Notes under the pieces: generated by a model
Databases searched by the model: none
Seen by the model: only the letters and a program-made list of their open reading frames with translations
What the model was told of the DNA's origin: nothing
Position numbers and translations under genes: made by a program
DNA from: Streptomyces sp. CC228A
GTDB taxonomy: Bacteria > Actinomycetota > Actinomycetes > Streptomycetales > Streptomycetaceae
DNA length: 64,000 nt
Direction of reading: 5' to 3'
Assembly (NCBI RefSeq): GCF_021390935.1
Contig: NZ_JAJPUI010000001.1
Location: 682,001 to 746,000, forward strand
In this document: piece after piece, positions 1 to 12,354 of the stretch
Layout: each line of letters starts with the position of its first letter
How positions within the stretch are numbered: position 1 is the first letter of the stretch

Positions 1-992
1 ACGAGGGCGGTGGGCCTGCCCTGGCCGTCGACGACGACGAGGGCGCGGGCGCCGGCGTCGTTGGCGCGGCGGAGTGCTTCGGAGAGCGGGGTGTCGGAGC
101 GGACGGGGACCGCGCGGCGGGTGAGGGCGCGGGCGCGCAGCTCGGGGAGGTGCTCGCGCAGCCGTGCCATGCGGAGGCTGTTGCCGGCTCCGGTCCAGAT
201 GATCGCGGCGAGGATGGCGGCGAGGAGCGCGTCCATCAGGGTGTCCATGCCGCTGACCTGGTCGCTGGGGTAGCCGAGGGCGCCGGTGTGGGTGAGGAGG
301 GGCAGGCCGATGAGGACGGTGACCGCGAGGGCGCGGCCGACCCAGGCGGCGGCGACGGTGCCGGTCATGGGTTTGCCGCTGAGTTTCCAGACGACGGCGC
401 GGAGCATGCGGCCGCCGTCGAGCGGGAGGCCGGGCAGCAGGTTGAAGGCGGCGACGATGAGGTTGGAGATCATCAGGCCGGCGAGGAGGACGCCGGGGAC
501 GGTGCCCGGTTCGACGGCCGTCATCCCGGCGTAGAAGGCGCCGGCGAGGAGGAGGGAGAGCAGGGGGCCGACGAAGGCGAGGACGAACTCGCGGCCGGGG
601 GTCTCGGACTCCTTCTCGATCTCGGAGACGCCGCCGAAGAACTGGAGCCGGATGCGGCGGACGGGCAGTTTGAAGCGGAGGGCGGCGACGGTGTGGGCGA
701 GCTCGTGGACGAGGACGGAGCCGTAGAAGGCGACGGCGAAGAAGAGGGAGACGAGGTAGCGGGCGGCGCCGAGCTCGGGCAGGACGCGGTCGAGCTGGTT
801 GCCGAAGACCCAGGTGATGAGGGCGGCGACGAGGAACCAGCTGGGGGCGACGTAGATGGGCACTCCGAAGGCGCGGCCCATGAGGATGCCGCCGCCGGGC
901 TCGCCGCGGCGCGGGCCCGGGGTGTCGCGCGTGGTGCCTGCCGTGTCGGACTGCGGGGGCTTGCGGCCGCCGCTTTCGTCGTCCTGGTTCAC
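1..992 (-). CDS. Site-2 protease family zinc metalloprotease with CBS domain (3' end beyond window)
   Basis: This is a polytopic membrane M50-type protease that would cleave transmembrane substrates inside the bilayer. The HExxH zinc motif reads HELAH at about residues 96-100, in a hydrophobic helix. The third-ligand motif reads LDGGR near residue 192. A hydrophobic C-terminal helix is followed by the start of what looks like a CBS domain (ARALVVVDGQGRPTAL) at the window edge, so the gene runs off the left end. The GTG start is preceded by a hydrophilic N-terminus of about 35 residues. It is divergent from the RecB-family gene. The substrate is unknown. The family call is firm; the CBS domain is inferred from a partial sequence. 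Confidence 0.88.
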   Translation of the reverse strand, partial: MNQDDESGGRKPPQSDTAGTTRDTPGPRRGEPGGGILMGRAFGVPIYVAPSWFLVAALITWVFGNQLDRVLPELGAARYLVSLFFAVAFYGSVLVHELAHTVAALRFKLPVRRIRLQFFGGVSEIEKESETPGREFVLAFVGPLLSLLLAGAFYAGMTAVEPGTVPGVLLAGLMISNLIVAAFNLLPGLPLDGGRMLRAVVWKLSGKPMTGTVAAAWVGRALAVTVLIGLPLLTHTGALGYPSDQVSGMDTLMDALLAAILAAIIWTGAGNSLRMARLREHLPELRARALTRRAVPVRSDTPLSEALRRANDAGARALVVVDGQGRPTAL

Positions 993-1107
993 GGGTTCCC
1001 TTCGATGTGGAGCGTGAGGGTGTTTCCTGCTCGATCATGCAGTGCGGGAGGGTCTGCCGTCGATGGTATGTCGCTCGCTGTCAGTGGCGGGCCGTAGGGT
1101 CTGGGGC

Positions 1108-2046
1108 ATGACCACGAGCCCGCAGCCTTTTCCGACGAGCCCGGAGGCGCCGGAGCCGAGCCCTCAGGCGCCTGCTGCGGCTGCGCAGCCGGGGCCCCCG
1201 GCGCAGCGGCCGCAGGAGCCGTCGGGGCCGCGGCCGCCGTCGTCGCTTTCGCCCTCGCGGGCGAGTGACTTCATGCGGTGTCCGCTGCTGTACCGGTTCC
1301 GGGTGATCGACAGGCTGCCGGAGAAGCCGAGCGAGGCGGCCACGCGGGGCACGCTGGTGCACGCGGTGCTGGAGCGGCTCTTCGACGCACCCGCGGCGGA
1401 GCGTACGGCTCCGCGGGCGCGGGCGCTGGTGCCGCGGCAGTGGGACCGGCTGCTGGAGTCGCGGCCGGAGCTGGCGGAGCTGTTCGCGGACGACCCGGAC
1501 GGGGAGCGGCTGGGGCAGTGGCTGCGGGAGGCCGAGGGGCTGGTGGAGCGCTGGTTCGCGCTGGAGGACCCGACGTGCCTGGAGCCGGCCGAGCGGGAGC
1601 TGTCCGTGGAGGCGGAGCTGGACTCGGGGCTGCGGCTGCGCGGGGTGATCGACCGGGTGGACGTGGCGCCGACGGGCGAGGTGCGGATCGTCGACTACAA
1701 GACGGGCCGGGCGCCGCGGCCGGAGTACGCGGACGAGGCGTGGTTCCAGATGGTGTTCTACGCGCTGGTGGTGCGGCGGCTGAAGGGTGTGGTGCCGCGT
1801 CGGCTGCAGCTGGTGTACCTGGGCAGTGGTGACGTGATCACGTACGACCCGGTGGAGGCGGACCTGCGGCGGGTGGAGCGCAGGCTGCTGGCGCTGTGGG
1901 AGGCGATCGGGCGGGCGACGGAGACGGGTGACTGGCGGCCGCGGCGGACGAGGCTGTGCGGGTGGTGCGACCACCAGGCCCTGTGCCCGGAGTTCGGCGG
2001 CACTCCCCCGGTGTACCCGCTGCTCGCGGGTGGTGGCGGGTCCTGA
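1108..2046 (+). CDS. RecB family exonuclease (PD-(D/E)XK nuclease, Fe-S type)
   Basis: This is a 312-residue standalone nuclease of the RecB/AddB/Cas4 superfamily. After a Pro/Ala-rich disordered N-terminus of about 50 residues come the conserved RGTLVHAVLERLF segment and the core DRVD...VRIVDYKTG, which supplies the PD-(D/E)XK acidic residues and lysine. Cys58 and a C-terminal trio (Cys284, Cys287, Cys293, in CGWCDHQALC) match the four-cysteine iron-sulfur staple of AddB-like nucleases. A role in DNA repair or end processing is inferred. The ATG at 1108 is preferred over an upstream in-frame start at 1042 because the extra residues look non-coding. No helicase partner is adjacent. Confidence 0.88.
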   Translation: MTTSPQPFPTSPEAPEPSPQAPAAAAQPGPPAQRPQEPSGPRPPSSLSPSRASDFMRCPLLYRFRVIDRLPEKPSEAATRGTLVHAVLERLFDAPAAERTAPRARALVPRQWDRLLESRPELAELFADDPDGERLGQWLREAEGLVERWFALEDPTCLEPAERELSVEAELDSGLRLRGVIDRVDVAPTGEVRIVDYKTGRAPRPEYADEAWFQMVFYALVVRRLKGVVPRRLQLVYLGSGDVITYDPVEADLRRVERRLLALWEAIGRATETGDWRPRRTRLCGWCDHQALCPEFGGTPPVYPLLAGGGGS

Positions 2047-2118
2047 GGCGCGGTGGGTGGGCGCGGGCGGGTCGGGGCAGAATGGGGCGGGTCCAGTGAT
2101 CTGTTAAGGGAGTTTTCC

Positions 2119-2790
2119 GTGGCTATCCGCGTCCTGCTGGTCGATGACCAGCCACTGCTGCGTACCGGGTTCCGGATGATTCTGGAGGCCGAGCAGGACC
2201 TCGCGGTGGTCGGTGAGGCCGGGGACGGCCTCCAGGCCCTCGACCAGGTCCGGGCGTTGCAGCCGGACGTGGTGCTGATGGACATCCGGATGCCCAGGAT
2301 GGACGGTGTGGAGGCGACGCGCCAGATCACCGGTCCGGGGCGGGACGGGCCGGCGAAGGTGCTGGTGCTGACCACGTTCGACCTGGACGAGTACGTGGTG
2401 GAGGCGTTGAAGGCGGGTGCGAGCGGCTTCCTGCTGAAGGACGCGCCGGCGCAGGAGCTGGTGCAGGCGATCCGGGTGGTGGCGGCGGGCGAGGCGATGC
2501 TCGCGCCGAGCATCACGCGCCGTTTGCTCGACAAGTACGCGGGGCACCTGCCGTCGGGCGAGGAGCCGGTGCCGGACGCGCTGAACACCTTGACGGACCG
2601 TGAGGTGGAGGTGCTGAAGCTGGTGGCGCGGGGCTTGTCGAACGCGGAGATCGCGGCGGACCTGTTCGTGTCGGAGACGACGGTGAAGACCCACGTGGGG
2701 CATGTGCTGACCAAGCTGGGGCTGCGGGACCGGGTGCAGGCGGCGGTGTACGCGTACGAGAGCGGCCTGGTGCGCCCGGGGGCGCAGTAG
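2119..2790 (+). CDS. Response regulator, NarL/LuxR (REC-HTH) type
   Basis: This is a 223-residue two-component response regulator. The receiver domain spans residues 1-120, with the acidic pair in LLVDDQPLLR and the phospho-acceptor Asp in DVVLMDIRMP. The C-terminal LuxR helix-turn-helix begins at LTDREVEVLKLVARGLSNAEIA. The GTG start at 2119 sits just after an AAGGGAG ribosome binding site. No histidine kinase gene is adjacent, so the partner is unknown and it is an orphan in this window. It is convergent with the substrate-binding protein genes and separated from them by a strong hairpin. Confidence 0.9.
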   Translation: MAIRVLLVDDQPLLRTGFRMILEAEQDLAVVGEAGDGLQALDQVRALQPDVVLMDIRMPRMDGVEATRQITGPGRDGPAKVLVLTTFDLDEYVVEALKAGASGFLLKDAPAQELVQAIRVVAAGEAMLAPSITRRLLDKYAGHLPSGEEPVPDALNTLTDREVEVLKLVARGLSNAEIAADLFVSETTVKTHVGHVLTKLGLRDRVQAAVYAYESGLVRPGAQ

Positions 2791-2807
2791 TCCGGCGGGG
2801 GTGGCGG

Positions 2808-2845
2808 CGGCGGCCGCCCTGGGACGGGTCCCGGGGCGGCCGCCG
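2808..2845. terminator. Bidirectional hairpin terminator
   Basis: Perfect 12-bp arms (2808-2819 and 2834-2845) extend inward by a further 4 bp after one mismatch, with a CGGG loop. It lies between the convergent response regulator (stop 2790) and the peptide-binding protein (stop 2870). There is no U-tract, as is usual in Streptomyces. Confidence 0.75.
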
Positions 2846-2869
2846 TGTCGTGTGCGCGGTGGGCCGGGG

Positions 2870-4459
2870 TCAGCCCTTCTTGATCTCCCAGAAGCGGAAG
2901 ACGGTCGACGCGTCGAGGGTCCACTCCAGGCCGGAGACGGTGTTGTAGGCGACGGCGTACTGCTTGGCCTGCCAGAGCGGCAGGATGGGCAGGTCGTCGG
3001 CGACGAGGTTCTGCAGCGTGCCGTACGCCTCCTGGGCGGTGGTGCGGTCGGCGGCGGCCGCGGTGTCCGGGATGATCTTGTCGGTGATCTTCTTGTTCTC
3101 GTAGTGGTTGCCGAGGACGTTGCCGTCACCGAAGAAGGGCTGCGTGAAGTTGTCGGGGTCCGGGTAGTCCGGGACCCAGCCCTTGACGTAGACGCCGCAC
3201 TTGCCGGCGGCGATGTCCTTCTCGTACTGCTCGTAGTCGACGGACTTGACGTCGGCTTCGAAGAGGCCGCTGTCGTTGAGCTGCTTGGCGATGGCCTCGA
3301 TCTGCTGGTCCGTGCCCGGGCCGAAGCGGTTGGGCGTGGAGTACAGGGTCAGCTTGACCTTGCCGTCCTCGAAGCCGGCGTCGGCCAGGGCCTTCTTGGC
3401 CTTGGCGGGCTGCGGCTGGTCGCCGTACTTGTCGAAGAAGGCGGTGTTGTGGCCGAGGATGCCGGCGGGGACGATCGAGTAGAGCGGGGTGGCGGTGGAC
3501 TGGTAGACGTCGGTGACCAGGGCGTCGCGGTCGATGAGGTAGGCGATGGCCTGGCGGACGCCGAGCTTGCCGGCGACCGGGTCCTTCATGTTGAAGACCA
3601 GGTGCTGGACCTCGGCGCTGGAGCCCTCCTGGACCTCGATGCCCTTCTGGCCGGCGGTCGGGGAGCCGTTGAGGTTCTTGATGTCGGCGGCGGCGAGGCC
3701 GCGGTAGGCGACGTCGACGTCGCCGTTGAGGAGACCGTCGGCGAGGGCCTTGCGGTCGCCCTGGTAGAGCTTCAGCATGACGCCGCTGTTGCGGACCTTC
3801 GCGTTGCCCTGGTAGCCGCCGTTGACGGAGAACACGGCCTCGGTGGCGCTGAACGAGTCCAGCTTGTACGGGCCGGAGCCGACGGCCTTGCCGTCGGTGC
3901 GCAGGGCGTCGGCCGGGTACTCGCGGTGGTCGACGATGGAGCCGGCACCGGAGGCGATCTTGCTGGGGAAGGTGGCGTCGGGGACCTTCAGGGTGAAGAC
4001 GACGGTCTTCTCGTCCGGGGTGTCGATGCGGTCGATGGTCGACAGCAGCGGGCCGGGGCCGTTCGGGTCGCCGATCTTCAGGGCGCGCTCGAAGGAGAAC
4101 TTGACGTCCTCGGCGGTGAGCGGGTTGCCGTTGCTGAACTTCAGGCCCTCGCGCAGGGTGCAGCGGTAGACGGTGCTGGCGCCCTTGTCGAAGTCGCAGC
4201 TCTCGGCTGCCTCCGGCTGGGGCTCGGTCCCGCCGTTGGGGAAGCTCAGCAGGGACTGGAAGACGTTGTTGAACAGCAGCCAGGAACCGGGGTCGTAGCC
4301 GGCCGCCGGGTCGGTGGCCATGACCTCGTCGGACATGCCGATGACGACCCTGCCCTCGCCGCCCGCGGCAGCGCCGTCGTCGGTGCCGCAGCCGCTCAGG
4401 GCGGCGGCGGCGAGCCCCGCGGCGAGCGGGGCCGTCAGCCACTTGTTGTGTGCCTTCAC
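2870..4459 (-). CDS. ABC transporter substrate-binding lipoprotein (family 5, peptide type)
   Basis: This is a 529-residue extracytoplasmic binding protein of the oligopeptide/dipeptide (SBP_bac_5) class. The N-terminus has a basic residue, a hydrophobic stretch and the lipobox LSGC, so it should be membrane-anchored by lipidation. Family features include the EPQPEAAESC...REGLKFSNGNPLTAEDVKFSFERAL region. It lies 66 nt downstream of a paralogous gene on the same strand, probably in one operon. No permease or ATPase genes are nearby, so the pair is orphaned and must use permeases encoded elsewhere or act as sensors. The ligand is unknown. Confidence 0.9.
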   Translation of the reverse strand: MKAHNKWLTAPLAAGLAAAALSGCGTDDGAAAGGEGRVVIGMSDEVMATDPAAGYDPGSWLLFNNVFQSLLSFPNGGTEPQPEAAESCDFDKGASTVYRCTLREGLKFSNGNPLTAEDVKFSFERALKIGDPNGPGPLLSTIDRIDTPDEKTVVFTLKVPDATFPSKIASGAGSIVDHREYPADALRTDGKAVGSGPYKLDSFSATEAVFSVNGGYQGNAKVRNSGVMLKLYQGDRKALADGLLNGDVDVAYRGLAAADIKNLNGSPTAGQKGIEVQEGSSAEVQHLVFNMKDPVAGKLGVRQAIAYLIDRDALVTDVYQSTATPLYSIVPAGILGHNTAFFDKYGDQPQPAKAKKALADAGFEDGKVKLTLYSTPNRFGPGTDQQIEAIAKQLNDSGLFEADVKSVDYEQYEKDIAAGKCGVYVKGWVPDYPDPDNFTQPFFGDGNVLGNHYENKKITDKIIPDTAAAADRTTAQEAYGTLQNLVADDLPILPLWQAKQYAVAYNTVSGLEWTLDASTVFRFWEIKKG

Positions 4460-4525
4460 TGGAACCTTGCCTCTGGATCTCTCGGACGGCCGGGCTGGGG
4501 GTGCGGCCCGGGGGTACAGCAGGGG

Positions 4526-6127
4526 TCAGGCGGTTCCTCGGCCGAGCTCCCAGAGCTGCAGGTCCGAGGAGGTGTTGAGCGCCCATTCGACGCCGTTGAG
4601 GGTGTCGCGGGAGGCGACGTACTGCTTGCCCTGCCACAGCGGGAGCACCGGCACGTCGCGGGCGACGATGTCCTGGAGCCGGCGGAAGGTGCCGGCGGCG
4701 GCGGTGCGGTCGGCTTCGCGGCGGGACGCGGGGATGAGCTGGTCGCGGGCCTCGGCGCTGGCGTAGGGCGTGTTGAGGAAGTTGTCGCCATCGAGGAACG
4801 GGGCGATGTAGTTGTCGGGGTCGGGGAAGTCGGGGAACCAACCGAGGCCGTACACCGCGTAGTCGCCGCGCTTCTGGGCGGCGCGGAAGGCGGACCACTC
4901 GGTTCCCTCCACGGTGACGTCGAAGAGGCCGCTCTTGTTCAGCTGGTCGCGCAGGGCCGCGAACTCCTCGGCCGTCGCGGTCCCGTAGTGGTCGGTGGTG
5001 TAGTGCAGGGTGAGCTCGACCGGGGTGTCGATGCCGGCGTCGCCGAGGATGCCCGCGGCCTTGTCGCGGCTCGGTTCGCCGTAGCGGTCGAAGAACGAGT
5101 TGGCGTGGGTGGCGATCGTCGACGGGATCAGCGAGTACAGGGGCTGGGCCGTGGGGCCGTACACCCGCGCGGCGATCTCGTTGCGGTCGACGAGGGACGC
5201 CATGGCCTGGCGGACCGCCTTGTCCTTGACGGCCGGCGCCTCGGTGTTGAAGGCGAGGTAGCGGATCTCCAGTCCCGGGACCTCGGTGAGCTTGATGCCT
5301 TCGGCGGGCTTGCGGTCGAGCTCCTCGATCTGCTGCGGCGTCATCGTGCGCGTCATCATGTCGATGGCGCCGTCGCCGAGGGCCTTCGCCATGGCGCCCG
5401 GGTCGGGGAAGGAGCGCAGTTCGACGGTGTCGTTGCGGACCTCGACACCGCCCTTGTAGCGCGGGTTCCTGCTGAACACGACGCTGCTGACGCGGCCGTC
5501 GCGCACGACGGGCTCCATGGTGTAGGGCCCGGAGCCGTCGACCTGGAAGCCCTCGCGGAGGGAGTCGTGCGCGTACTTGTCGCTGCTGACGATGCCCGCG
5601 ACGGGCGTCGACAGCTTGTACGGGAACGTGGCGTCGGGGGTGCGGAGGTGGAAGACGACCTCGCGGTAGCCCCTGGTCTCGATGGTGCCGATGGTGGACA
5701 GCAGACCGGCGGCGCCGTTGTCGGACTTGATGGCCAGGACGCGTTCGAGGGAGAACTTGACGTCCTGGGCGGTGACGGGCCTGCCGTCGGCGAAGACGAG
5801 GTCCTCGCGCAGGAAGCAGCGGTAGCGCTGGCTGGCGCGGTCGGTGAACTGGCACTCGGAGGCCGCGTCGGGGACGGGGCGGCCACCGCCGCGCGGGACG
5901 CGCATGAGGGTCTGGACGGTCTGGCGCAGGACGTTCCAGATGCCGGAGTCGTAGGCGTAGGCCGGGTCGAAGGGTGCGGGAGCGTCCTGTGTGGCGGTGA
6001 ACCGGTCGGTCGTGCCGACGACGATGGCGCCCGGTCTGGCGGCTCCCCTCGTGTCGCTCCCGCAGGCGGCGAGGAGGGGCGCGAGGAGGCCGACCGCGGC
6101 GGCGAGCGCCAGGGTCTTGCGGTTCAT
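4526..6127 (-). CDS. ABC transporter substrate-binding lipoprotein (family 5), paralogue
   Basis: This 533-residue peptide-type solute-binding lipoprotein has a signal peptide ending in the lipobox LAAC. It is clearly paralogous to the next gene downstream: both carry a VTAQDVKFSLERVL-type segment and a C-terminal PDFPDPDNYIAPF-like stretch. The ATG at 6127 follows an AGGAG ribosome binding site, so the longer open frame starting at 6319 is rejected. It is the first gene of the likely two-gene operon. A tandem duplication giving two orphan binding proteins is inferred. Transport specificity cannot be read from the sequence. Confidence 0.88.
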   Translation of the reverse strand: MNRKTLALAAAVGLLAPLLAACGSDTRGAARPGAIVVGTTDRFTATQDAPAPFDPAYAYDSGIWNVLRQTVQTLMRVPRGGGRPVPDAASECQFTDRASQRYRCFLREDLVFADGRPVTAQDVKFSLERVLAIKSDNGAAGLLSTIGTIETRGYREVVFHLRTPDATFPYKLSTPVAGIVSSDKYAHDSLREGFQVDGSGPYTMEPVVRDGRVSSVVFSRNPRYKGGVEVRNDTVELRSFPDPGAMAKALGDGAIDMMTRTMTPQQIEELDRKPAEGIKLTEVPGLEIRYLAFNTEAPAVKDKAVRQAMASLVDRNEIAARVYGPTAQPLYSLIPSTIATHANSFFDRYGEPSRDKAAGILGDAGIDTPVELTLHYTTDHYGTATAEEFAALRDQLNKSGLFDVTVEGTEWSAFRAAQKRGDYAVYGLGWFPDFPDPDNYIAPFLDGDNFLNTPYASAEARDQLIPASRREADRTAAAGTFRRLQDIVARDVPVLPLWQGKQYVASRDTLNGVEWALNTSSDLQLWELGRGTA

Positions 6128-6605
6128 GGGGGACGTACTCCTGGATCCGGCACGGAGGTGAAGCGGTGTGCGGAGCCCGCGCCGCGGGCGCCCTGTGGGG
6201 CTGGGACGACCGGGCTCGGCGGCGGACGGTCGACCCCGTGTTCCCGGTGGCATTGTCGCGGTCCGGAAGACGGGGAATGTGCGGCGAAGTGCTCGCCAGA
6301 AGATTAGTGGCAGCGCCACTCATCCCGGACCGGGGTGAAGTTGAAAGGTCATCAGAAAGCGATCGCAGGCGGTGCCCGTACGGCTGCGTAGCGGAGGAAT
6401 GTTTCGTACACCGCTTCACCAATGCGGACACAAGGACGCGGCCGAAGCGGCCCGTACCGGGCATGCCGACCCTTGCGGACAGGGCGCGGGGACCACCGTG
6501 CGTGAGCAACGTCACGTTCGATGCTTTTCCGTACGGTCACGGAAAATACACGCTGAGCAGTCGTGGGGTTTTCCGCTATTCAATGCGCCACGCTCGGTAT
6601 GCGGA
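6128..6605. promoter_or_regulatory. Intergenic region with TTTTCCGT/ACGGAAAA dyad
   Basis: No convincing gene is seen in these 478 nt between the HAD gene and the binding-protein operon, both leftward. The most A+T-rich part holds an 8-bp inverted repeat (TTTTCCGT 6525-6532, ACGGAAAA 6539-6546, 6-bp spacer). A further TTTTCCG copy lies about 25 nt to the right. It could be an operator for the binding-protein operon or an end-of-transcript structure for the HAD gene. Confidence 0.35.
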
Positions 6606-7307
6606 TCAGTCCGTTCTCGTGATCAGCGAACGGAGAAAGTCGAGATCGACTTCTTCCAGGGAGCGGACGACGGCGCGGCCGTCGGCGGGGGCGATCGGTG
6701 CGAGCGAGGGAACGGCGACGACCCGGCACCCCGCGGCCTCGGCGGCGGCCACACCGGTCGGAGTGTCCTCGACGACGGCGCAGCGGGCCGGGTCCGCGCC
6801 CACGCTGCGGGCCGCCAGCAGGTACGGATCGGGGTGGGGCTTGGTGCGGGGCACCTCGTCGCCTGCCACGGTGACGGTGAAGTGGTCGGGGCCGAGGGAC
6901 TGCAGGACGCGGTCGATGATGCGGCGGTGCGAGGCGGACACCAGGGCGGTGGGGACGGCGTGGGCGGTGAGCTGGGTGAGCAGCCGGCGGGCACCGGGCA
7001 TGAGCGGCACGCCGCCGTCGATGCGCTCCTCGAACCGGTCGTTGAGGAGGGTGGTGAGTTCGGGGAGGCTGATGTCGGCCCCGGTGGCCTCGATGAGGTA
7101 GCCGGCGCTGCGGGTCATGGGGCCGCCGACGACGATGTCGCGCCAGGATTCGTCCAGCCGGTGGCCGAGGTCCGCGAAGACCGCGACCTCCACGTCCCAC
7201 CAGAAGCCCTCGGTGTCGACGAGGGTGCCGTCCATGTCGAGGAACACGGCCTGCAGAGCCGAACCGCCGGCGGTACGGACGGGGGACGCGGGGACGGTGC
7301 TGGTCAT
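6606..7307 (-). CDS. HAD family hydrolase (beta-phosphoglucomutase-like)
   Basis: This 233-residue haloacid dehalogenase-fold phosphatase has motif I FLDMDGTLVDTEG with nucleophile Asp24 and Asp26. The motif II serine is in ALVSASHRRIID. Motif III lysine is in PRTKPHPDPYLLAA and motif IV is CAVVEDTPTGVAAAEAAG. The layout with an alpha-helical cap inserted after motif I is that of subfamily IA. The substrate is a small phosphorylated metabolite, not identifiable here. The ATG start follows GGAGGTG. It is downstream of metH on the same strand but 445 nt away, and a large hairpin lies in its leader. Confidence 0.88.
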   Translation of the reverse strand: MTSTVPASPVRTAGGSALQAVFLDMDGTLVDTEGFWWDVEVAVFADLGHRLDESWRDIVVGGPMTRSAGYLIEATGADISLPELTTLLNDRFEERIDGGVPLMPGARRLLTQLTAHAVPTALVSASHRRIIDRVLQSLGPDHFTVTVAGDEVPRTKPHPDPYLLAARSVGADPARCAVVEDTPTGVAAAEAAGCRVVAVPSLAPIAPADGRAVVRSLEEVDLDFLRSLITRTD

Positions 7308-7333
7308 CCGGCACACCTCCAAGAGGGACGAGA

Positions 7334-7396
7334 AGGCCGGTCGCGGGCCCCCGGGGAGCCGTGGCGCGCTCCCCGCGGGACGGATGCGACCGGCCT
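7334..7396. other. Compound hairpin in leader of HAD gene / downstream of metH
   Basis: Outer arms of 11 bp (7334-7344 with 7386-7396) enclose an inner hairpin made of GGGGAGC and GCTCCCC. A separate 12-bp perfect palindrome lies at 7420-7431. The remaining sequence of 7397-7752 shows no gene. The hairpin is only 27 nt upstream of the HAD start codon, so it may be a metH terminator or a structured 5' leader. Confidence 0.5.
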
Positions 7397-7752
7397 GCGC
7401 TGGATCGACCAGTGTACGTCGGCGTACGCCGGGGCGCGGCCGCTGCGACTGCGGCGTGGCGCCGCGCCACCACGGAGCGCGATCCCCCGCGGGGCGCGGC
7501 CCGGGTCGGCGGGAGGGCGCACGGCGTGCGCGGCCGGGCCATGTGCGGCGGGAGGCGGTCGGAGCCGTGCGGGGGTGTGGCACGCCCTGACCGGGCGGGA
7601 GGTGCTCGCCGCATGGGCGCCCCACCGGGCAGCCGCCACCGGCGGCAAGGCGGGCGCCGCGGGACCGCGGCTCGCCCGCACCGGCCGCCGCGGCACCGCC
7701 CCGCCCCTGTGCCGAGGGCGGGGCGGCCGGCGCTCCGGAGGGCCGCCGGGGG

Positions 7753-11286
<3,534 letters not shown>

Positions 11287-11486
11287 GGAGGTGCTCCCTG
11301 AGGTGCGACGGCTGTCGGCTTTGCGCCACCGGGCGGGAGGCGCACGTCGTCAGCGTAACCGTCCCGCCCCCGGGGTGGACATCTCGTTCCACGTGGCGGA
11401 CGGCATGCTTGGCGGGACGTCGAAGTCCGGCCAAGACCATCGGGGGCTGTCCGACATGTGGCCGGGGGTCGACAAAGGCCGATAGT

Positions 11487-11503
11487 GTTCAGCATTGTCG
11501 AAC
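11487..11503. promoter_or_regulatory. Putative GylR operator at gylR promoter
   Basis: The dodecamer GCATTGTCGAAC (11492-11503) recurs exactly in front of glpF at 13203. Here it forms a GTTC-N9-GAAC dyad 25 nt before the gylR start codon. IclR-family regulators commonly autoregulate, so it is proposed as the GylR binding site. Confidence 0.55.
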
Positions 11504-11528
11504 CATGGAGTGAAGGAGCAGGCCGGGG

Positions 11529-12293
11529 ATGGCGAAGAACATCCAGTCGCTTGAACGAGCGGCGGCGATGCTGCGACTGCTCGCGGGTGGAGAGCGTCGG
11601 CTGGGCCTCTCCGACATCGCGTCCTCGCTGGGCCTGGCGAAGGGCACGGCGCACGGCATTCTGCGGACCCTCCAGTCGGAGGGCTTCGTCGAGCAGGACG
11701 CCGCGTCCGGGCGCTACCAGCTCGGTGCGGAACTGCTGCGCCTCGGCAACAGCTATCTGGACGTGCACGAGCTGCGGGCCCGGGCGCTGGTGTGGACGGA
11801 CGACCTCGCCAGGTCCAGCGGGGAGAGCGTCCACCTGGGCGTGCTGCACCAGCACGGGGTGCTCGTCATCCACCACGTCTTCCGGCCGGACGACAGCCGC
11901 CAGGTGCTGGAGGTGGGGGCCATGCAGCCGCTGCACTCCACGGCCCTGGGGAAGGTGCTGTCGGCGTACGACCCCGTGGCGCACAGCGAGGCGGTGGAGG
12001 TGGACCGCAAGGCGTTCACCCCGCGCACGGTCACGGCGCTCGACGACTTCGAGGAACTGCTGGACCTGACCCGGGCGCGCGGCTGGGCCGCCGACGTGGA
12101 GGAGACCTGGGAAGGCGTGGCGTCGGTGGCAGCGCCCATCCACGACCGGCGGAGGATGCCGGTGGGCGCGGTGGCGATCACGGGCGCGGTGGAACGGGTC
12201 TGCGACGCCGGGGAGCTGCGGTCGGAGCTGGTGGCGGCGGTACGGGAGTGCGCGCGGGCGGTCTCCCGCGACCTGGGCGCCGGGCGCTTCTAG
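11529..12293 (+). CDS. gylR: IclR family regulator of the glycerol operon
   Basis: This 254-residue IclR-type regulator has an N-terminal winged helix (IQSLERAAAMLRLLAGGERR, then LSDIASSLGLAKGTAHGILRTLQ) and a C-terminal ligand-binding domain (LHSTALGKVLSAYDP, AAPIHDRRRMPVGAVAITG). Position directly upstream of glpF-glpK-glpD and the sequence of the N-terminus match Streptomyces GylR, which controls glycerol catabolism and itself. The effector is expected to be glycerol 3-phosphate or glycerol. The ATG at 11529 is preceded by GGAGCAGGCCGGGG. An unusually long spacer follows before glpF. Confidence 0.93.
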   Translation: MAKNIQSLERAAAMLRLLAGGERRLGLSDIASSLGLAKGTAHGILRTLQSEGFVEQDAASGRYQLGAELLRLGNSYLDVHELRARALVWTDDLARSSGESVHLGVLHQHGVLVIHHVFRPDDSRQVLEVGAMQPLHSTALGKVLSAYDPVAHSEAVEVDRKAFTPRTVTALDDFEELLDLTRARGWAADVEETWEGVASVAAPIHDRRRMPVGAVAITGAVERVCDAGELRSELVAAVRECARAVSRDLGAGRF

Positions 12294-12354
12294 CAGCGGC
12301 TTACGGCGCCGCCTCCGCCTACGGCACGGGCAGGGATGCGGGCGGCGTCGGCCC

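Noticed and set aside
150..1097. Long rightward acidic Gly/Glu-rich frame opposite the protease gene
   Set aside because: It is a G+C-driven shadow of the leftward protease, whose motifs are clear.
6352..6540. 62-codon leftward frame between the HAD and binding-protein genes
   Set aside because: No ribosome binding site, no recognisable motif and overlap with the TTTTCCGT dyad.
11287..11486. Cobalamin riboswitch upstream of metH
   Set aside because: I looked for the B12-box and its flanking stems and could not recognise them; a covariance-model search would be decisive.
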